Source of the DNA: Planctomycetota bacterium
GTDB taxonomy: Bacteria; Planctomycetota; Phycisphaerae; WQYP01
Assembly: GCA_021780285.1 (NCBI GenBank)
Contig: JAJXZA010000207.1
Span: 1-8,734 of the forward strand
Length of the DNA: 8,734 bases
Direction of reading: 5' to 3'
Made by a program: the position numbers and the translations under genes. Below, one piece after another: positions 6,245-8,734 of this stretch; position 1 is the first letter of the stretch, and the number at the start of each line of letters is the position of its first letter. The notes beneath the pieces were generated by a model. The model made no database searches. It saw only the letters and a program-made list of their open reading frames with translations, and was not told the DNA's origin.

Positions 6245-8362
6245 TCAGGCATGAATCAGCAGCGGAATATCCTGCGGCAACTGATCGGCGACCTGCGAGA
6301 GCGTATCGCCCTGCAACACGCGCAGCAACCCGGCGCGCCGTGAAACGCCCATTAACAGTGCGCTTACGCCGTATGTGCCGGCAAAGTCCAGTATGCTGTA
6401 GGCCACATCCGGCGACACGACGTAAATGGGCATCATCGGCACTTTTTTCTCACGGCAGTATTTGGCAGCCGCGGCAAAGGTGCTCAGCGCCTCTACATCT
6501 TCATCGAGGCTGGGGCCTTCGCCTTCGGGCACAAAGGCCAGATTAAACTGCCGCACAAAAAGCACAAATAAATTACCCTTGACCTGCGCGGCATAATTGG
6601 CGGCAAACTCCAGCAGTCGCGGAGCGCCGCGCGTGGCCACCAGCACGCCCGGGCGGTCCATGTCTATAAGCTCCGCAGGCCGGGCCGATTCGGGTAGAGC
6701 GGCCACCTCCGCAGGCACCGCCTCGGCCACCTTGGCCAAGTGCAGCCGCAAACTGTTGAAGTAATACCCCGCCACCAGCGCCAAACCAAAACATAAGGCC
6801 GAGCCGCCCCATAACCAGATGGCTCCGATGGCCTCTGATTCCGCCCAGCTTAAACGCCCCAGGTAGAACAGATACGCCGAGGAAAGAAACGCCACCCCGG
6901 CGGACGCACCGAGCACCACAAACTGCTTGCGCAGCGGCAATGCCGGAAATTGCCGCGTGTAAAAGCGGGCCAGCAGCCCCACGCCCAACACGCAACCCGC
7001 GAAAATGCGGGCTTCGGGTTTTTCTACAATCAGCGTCAGCTCTATCGCCAACATAATCAGCGCAATAGCGCCCAGGCTCGCTCGCTCCCACAATTTCACC
7101 GCCAACTCACGATTAAACGCCGTACTGGCCAGACTGATGGTAATGGCTCCAACTACGCCGATGGCATATAAATCGCCAAGCGTAGCCAAATCATGAAACA
7201 ACGCCAGAATAAGTATGGGCACCGTTACCGCCGGTATCAGGGCCAGCCACGGCACACCAAACGCATTGAGCCGCGTCAGAAATCGCGGAAGTTCGCCATC
7301 GCGGGCCATGGTGTATTGCACGCTCATCATGGCGCCGATGGCGGTGTTTACAGCCGAAATCAGCAGCAACCCAAACACCAGGCCGCAAAGCCAGCCAAAC
7401 GGACGGCTGACAAAATCGGTGGCCATTACGCCCACCACGGCGTTTTGAATGCGGTTTTCGCGGTGGCGCAGCGGGTCGAGTGAACGAACTTCGGCCGCCT
7501 CGGCCGGGCGATCGCGCCAATGCTTATGGGCCGCTTCGTAGTTAGCCGCGGCTGCCTGGGTTTTGACGGCCGGCGTGGTAAACCGCTCGTGCGGCCGGGC
7601 CGGGTTGGGGCTTAGAGCGTTCATCCCGACCGCTAAAATCAAATTCAATATCACCACTTCAAGCAGCACGGGCCAGATGGTGCGGCGGCTGGTACGGGCA
7701 ACCGGCGGCACCATCACCCCGGTCATGTTGGCCACAGCTTCGACACCTGAAAGCGCCAGCACCACGCTGACAAAGTTGAACCATTTGTGGCGAATATCGC
7801 CCGACAAACTGCTTATCGGGGCTATGCGATGCCACCCCTGCGCCAGGTGCGGTATTGAAAACGCCGCCACAACTAACGTGAGCACCAGCGTGGCCATGGC
7901 CACCCACAGCGCCAGCACGCTCACGCGCCGCAGTCCAAAATAATTCATCACGCCGATGATAAATATCACCGCCATCGAAAGCAGCGGTATCAGCAGCCCC
8001 TCATCGGGCAAATGAAGGTACTGCAAACCGTCAAAGGCCGACAGCGCCGCGGTGACGATATAATCGGCACACAGCAGCAGTGCCCCCACAACGGCCAACT
8101 GCTGACTGATGCGCTTGGCAGACGAATACACCCCGCCGCCATCCGGAAACGACCGGCAGACCACGGTGTATGCCCAGCCCACCATGGCCACGAGAATGCC
8201 CACCCCCAGCACATACCAAAAGCTATCGTAAAGGGAGTAATAAAAGGCCAACCCCAGCACGTAAAATCGGCTGGTGCCCCAGTCGCCATACAAAATGGCC
8301 CCGGCATGATACCACTTGAGTTCGCGCGGGCGTTCCCGGCGCGTGATAGAACTTTCAATCAT
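6245..8362 (-). CDS. APC-superfamily permease with C-terminal UspA-like domain, KimA-like potassium importer
   Basis: A 705-residue inner-membrane protein. Residues about 19-540 contain roughly 14 hydrophobic segments, and about 568-705 form a cytosolic UspA-like domain ending in SALLMGVSRRAGLLRVLQGD (667-686). The potassium-site residues I recall for Bacillus KimA align by spacing: D27 and Y34 in GDWGTSRFYV; D100, Y101, T104 and S108 in ADYIVTAALS; S205 and E208 in LSGVEAV; Y399 in LYAIGV. FPDGGGVY (72-79) is another shared motif. KimA is a high-affinity proton-coupled potassium importer of about 607 residues. This protein adds a roughly 45-residue loop (about 255-305) and probably two membrane segments. 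The start ATG has no Shine-Dalgarno sequence, but the leader carries a c-di-AMP riboswitch, the same pairing known for kimA (ydaO). A generic APC amino-acid permease remains possible from the protein alone. Confidence 0.9.
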   Translation of the reverse strand: MIESSITRRERPRELKWYHAGAILYGDWGTSRFYVLGLAFYYSLYDSFWYVLGVGILVAMVGWAYTVVCRSFPDGGGVYSSAKRISQQLAVVGALLLCADYIVTAALSAFDGLQYLHLPDEGLLIPLLSMAVIFIIGVMNYFGLRRVSVLALWVAMATLVLTLVVAAFSIPHLAQGWHRIAPISSLSGDIRHKWFNFVSVVLALSGVEAVANMTGVMVPPVARTSRRTIWPVLLEVVILNLILAVGMNALSPNPARPHERFTTPAVKTQAAAANYEAAHKHWRDRPAEAAEVRSLDPLRHRENRIQNAVVGVMATDFVSRPFGWLCGLVFGLLLISAVNTAIGAMMSVQYTMARDGELPRFLTRLNAFGVPWLALIPAVTVPILILALFHDLATLGDLYAIGVVGAITISLASTAFNRELAVKLWERASLGAIALIMLAIELTLIVEKPEARIFAGCVLGVGLLARFYTRQFPALPLRKQFVVLGASAGVAFLSSAYLFYLGRLSWAESEAIGAIWLWGGSALCFGLALVAGYYFNSLRLHLAKVAEAVPAEVAALPESARPAELIDMDRPGVLVATRGAPRLLEFAANYAAQVKGNLFVLFVRQFNLAFVPEGEGPSLDEDVEALSTFAAAAKYCREKKVPMMPIYVVSPDVAYSILDFAGTYGVSALLMGVSRRAGLLRVLQGDTLSQVADQLPQDIPLLIHA

Positions 8363-8368
8363 GTATGT

Positions 8369-8582
8369 ATCGCCAAGTTGCGGTTAAACCGCCCCCTGGT
8401 TTGCCCCTTGTTGCCTGCGAGGTTAGCTGCCGGGCTGGGTCTCGCCATAAAGCCCTTCGCAGCCGTGCCGCGAATTAGCCCCTGTGGCCATGTGCCTAAA
8501 AGCATGTAACTTTCAAGCCTGCCGCATTGGTTCCCCCGCTGCTGGCCGAAGTGCGGCCAACATTAGGCGGTTGCTTGGCGAT
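8369..8582 (-). promoter_or_regulatory. Long-range P0 stem and alternative hairpin (expression platform)
   Basis: In the minus-strand RNA, ATCGCCAAG (8582 to 8574) pairs perfectly with CTTGGCGAT (8377 to 8369), and AACCGCC (8572 to 8566) pairs with GGCGGTT (8393 to 8387). Together these give 16 bp enclosing the whole aptamer. The downstream strand ends 6 nt before the start codon. The same GCGGT can instead fold locally as GCGGT-TTA-ACCGC (8392 to 8380). No U-tract follows, so control of translation initiation is more likely than intrinsic termination. The switching mechanism is inferred. Confidence 0.6.
8404..8563 (-). promoter_or_regulatory. Cyclic-di-AMP (ydaO/yuaA) riboswitch aptamer
   Basis: Read on the minus strand, conserved ydaO-class blocks occur in order: GGGGGAACCAA (8537 to 8527), AGGGGCTAAT (8483 to 8474), GGG (8455-8453) pairing with CCC (8439-8437), CCCGGCAGCTAACC (8434 to 8421) and GCAGGCAACAA (8418-8408 region). 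A hairpin TTCGCGGC-ACG-GCTGCGAA (8474 to 8456) follows the second block, as in ydaO RNAs. P1 is UGUUG (8562 to 8558) with CAACA (8413 to 8409), and CC/GG extends it past a bulged G. The blocks match the ydaO sequences I recall, including the CAGCUAAC signature. The known ligand is c-di-AMP, which usually lowers expression of potassium-uptake genes; the downstream gene is KimA-like. Confidence 0.88.
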
Positions 8583-8591
8583 TCTGGCTTT

Positions 8592-8619
8592 ATGGTATCC
8601 CGCCAGCCACGCGAGTCAA
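8592..8619 (-). promoter_or_regulatory. Likely promoter of the riboswitch-transporter transcript
   Basis: On the minus strand TTGACT (8614-8619, five of six to -35) and TACCAT (8592-8597, four of six to -10) are 16 bp apart. The start would fall near 8585, only 3 nt before the first paired base of the P0 stem, which fits a leader beginning with the riboswitch. An upstream alternative is AAGACA (8651-8656) with TATAGT (8629-8634), also 16 bp apart. Confidence 0.45.
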
Positions 8620-8734
8620 GGAGAGGTGACTATAATTGAGCCGGTTGCGTTGTCTTAAACCGCTTGACTGAAGCTGATTTGTGCAGAGGCGGTGAAAGGC
8701 GTTACCCGCAGATGTGAGGCATCAGGTCGTTTTA
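8620..8734. other. Right-end stretch without a recognisable gene
   Basis: The plus strand has an exact TATAAT (8631-8636) without a recognisable -35, followed by a CGGTT/AACCG stem (8642-8646, 8658-8662). Short plus-strand frames after AAGGAG (8618-8623) close within a dozen codons. This may be the promoter and leader of a divergent transcript continuing beyond the window; I cannot assign it. Confidence 0.35.

Noticed and set aside
8380..8392. Palindrome GCGGTT-A-AACCGC as a repressor operator
   Set aside because: The same bases are better explained as part of the riboswitch expression platform, because AACCGCC upstream of the aptamer is an alternative partner.

Overview
This 8.7 kb, GC-rich window looks like ordinary bacterial chromosome. 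Most of the genes are widespread housekeeping families: YraN, GalE, TatD, TruD and a nitronate-monooxygenase-type flavoprotein. There are no tRNA or rRNA genes, transposases or CRISPR arrays. The combination of gene families, small isolated operons and weak Shine-Dalgarno sites recalls Planctomycetota, but that placement is an impression rather than a demonstration.

Layout, left to right. At 1-376 (+) is the 3' part of a yraN/UPF0102 gene, which converges on galE (517-1500, -). The short gap between them holds GC-rich hairpins. galE and a small VOC/glyoxalase-fold gene (1748-2080, +) diverge from a 247-bp region that contains a near-perfect 19-bp inverted repeat, a smaller dyad around a -10-like box, and a hairpin that places the VOC Shine-Dalgarno sequence in its loop. 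The VOC gene overlaps tail-to-tail with a 502-residue NPD/NMO-family flavoprotein gene (2075-3583, -). A gap of about 490 bp follows (3584-4069). Its most solid feature is a strong plus-strand intrinsic terminator (3866-3902) that serves no annotated gene, which suggests an unannotated small RNA. A small minus-strand ORF with a good ribosome binding site lies in the same place.

From 4070 to 8585 everything reads leftward: a potassium-transporter-like gene (6245-8362), then truD (4904-6163), then tatD (4070-4879). truD and tatD are 24 nt apart. An 81-nt gap with its own consensus TATAAT separates them from the transporter.

The most important observation is in the apparently empty right end. 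Read on the minus strand, the roughly 220-nt leader of the transporter gene carries the conserved core of the ydaO/yuaA cyclic-di-AMP riboswitch. The whole aptamer is enclosed by a 16-bp long-range stem that runs from the predicted transcript 5' end to just upstream of the start codon, and one strand of this stem can instead form a local hairpin. The transporter itself is an APC-fold permease with a C-terminal UspA-like domain. It keeps the residue spacing of the KimA potassium-binding site (D27/Y34, D100/Y101/T104/S108, S205/E208, Y399). RNA and protein therefore point independently to c-di-AMP-controlled potassium uptake, with truD and tatD possibly co-transcribed downstream.
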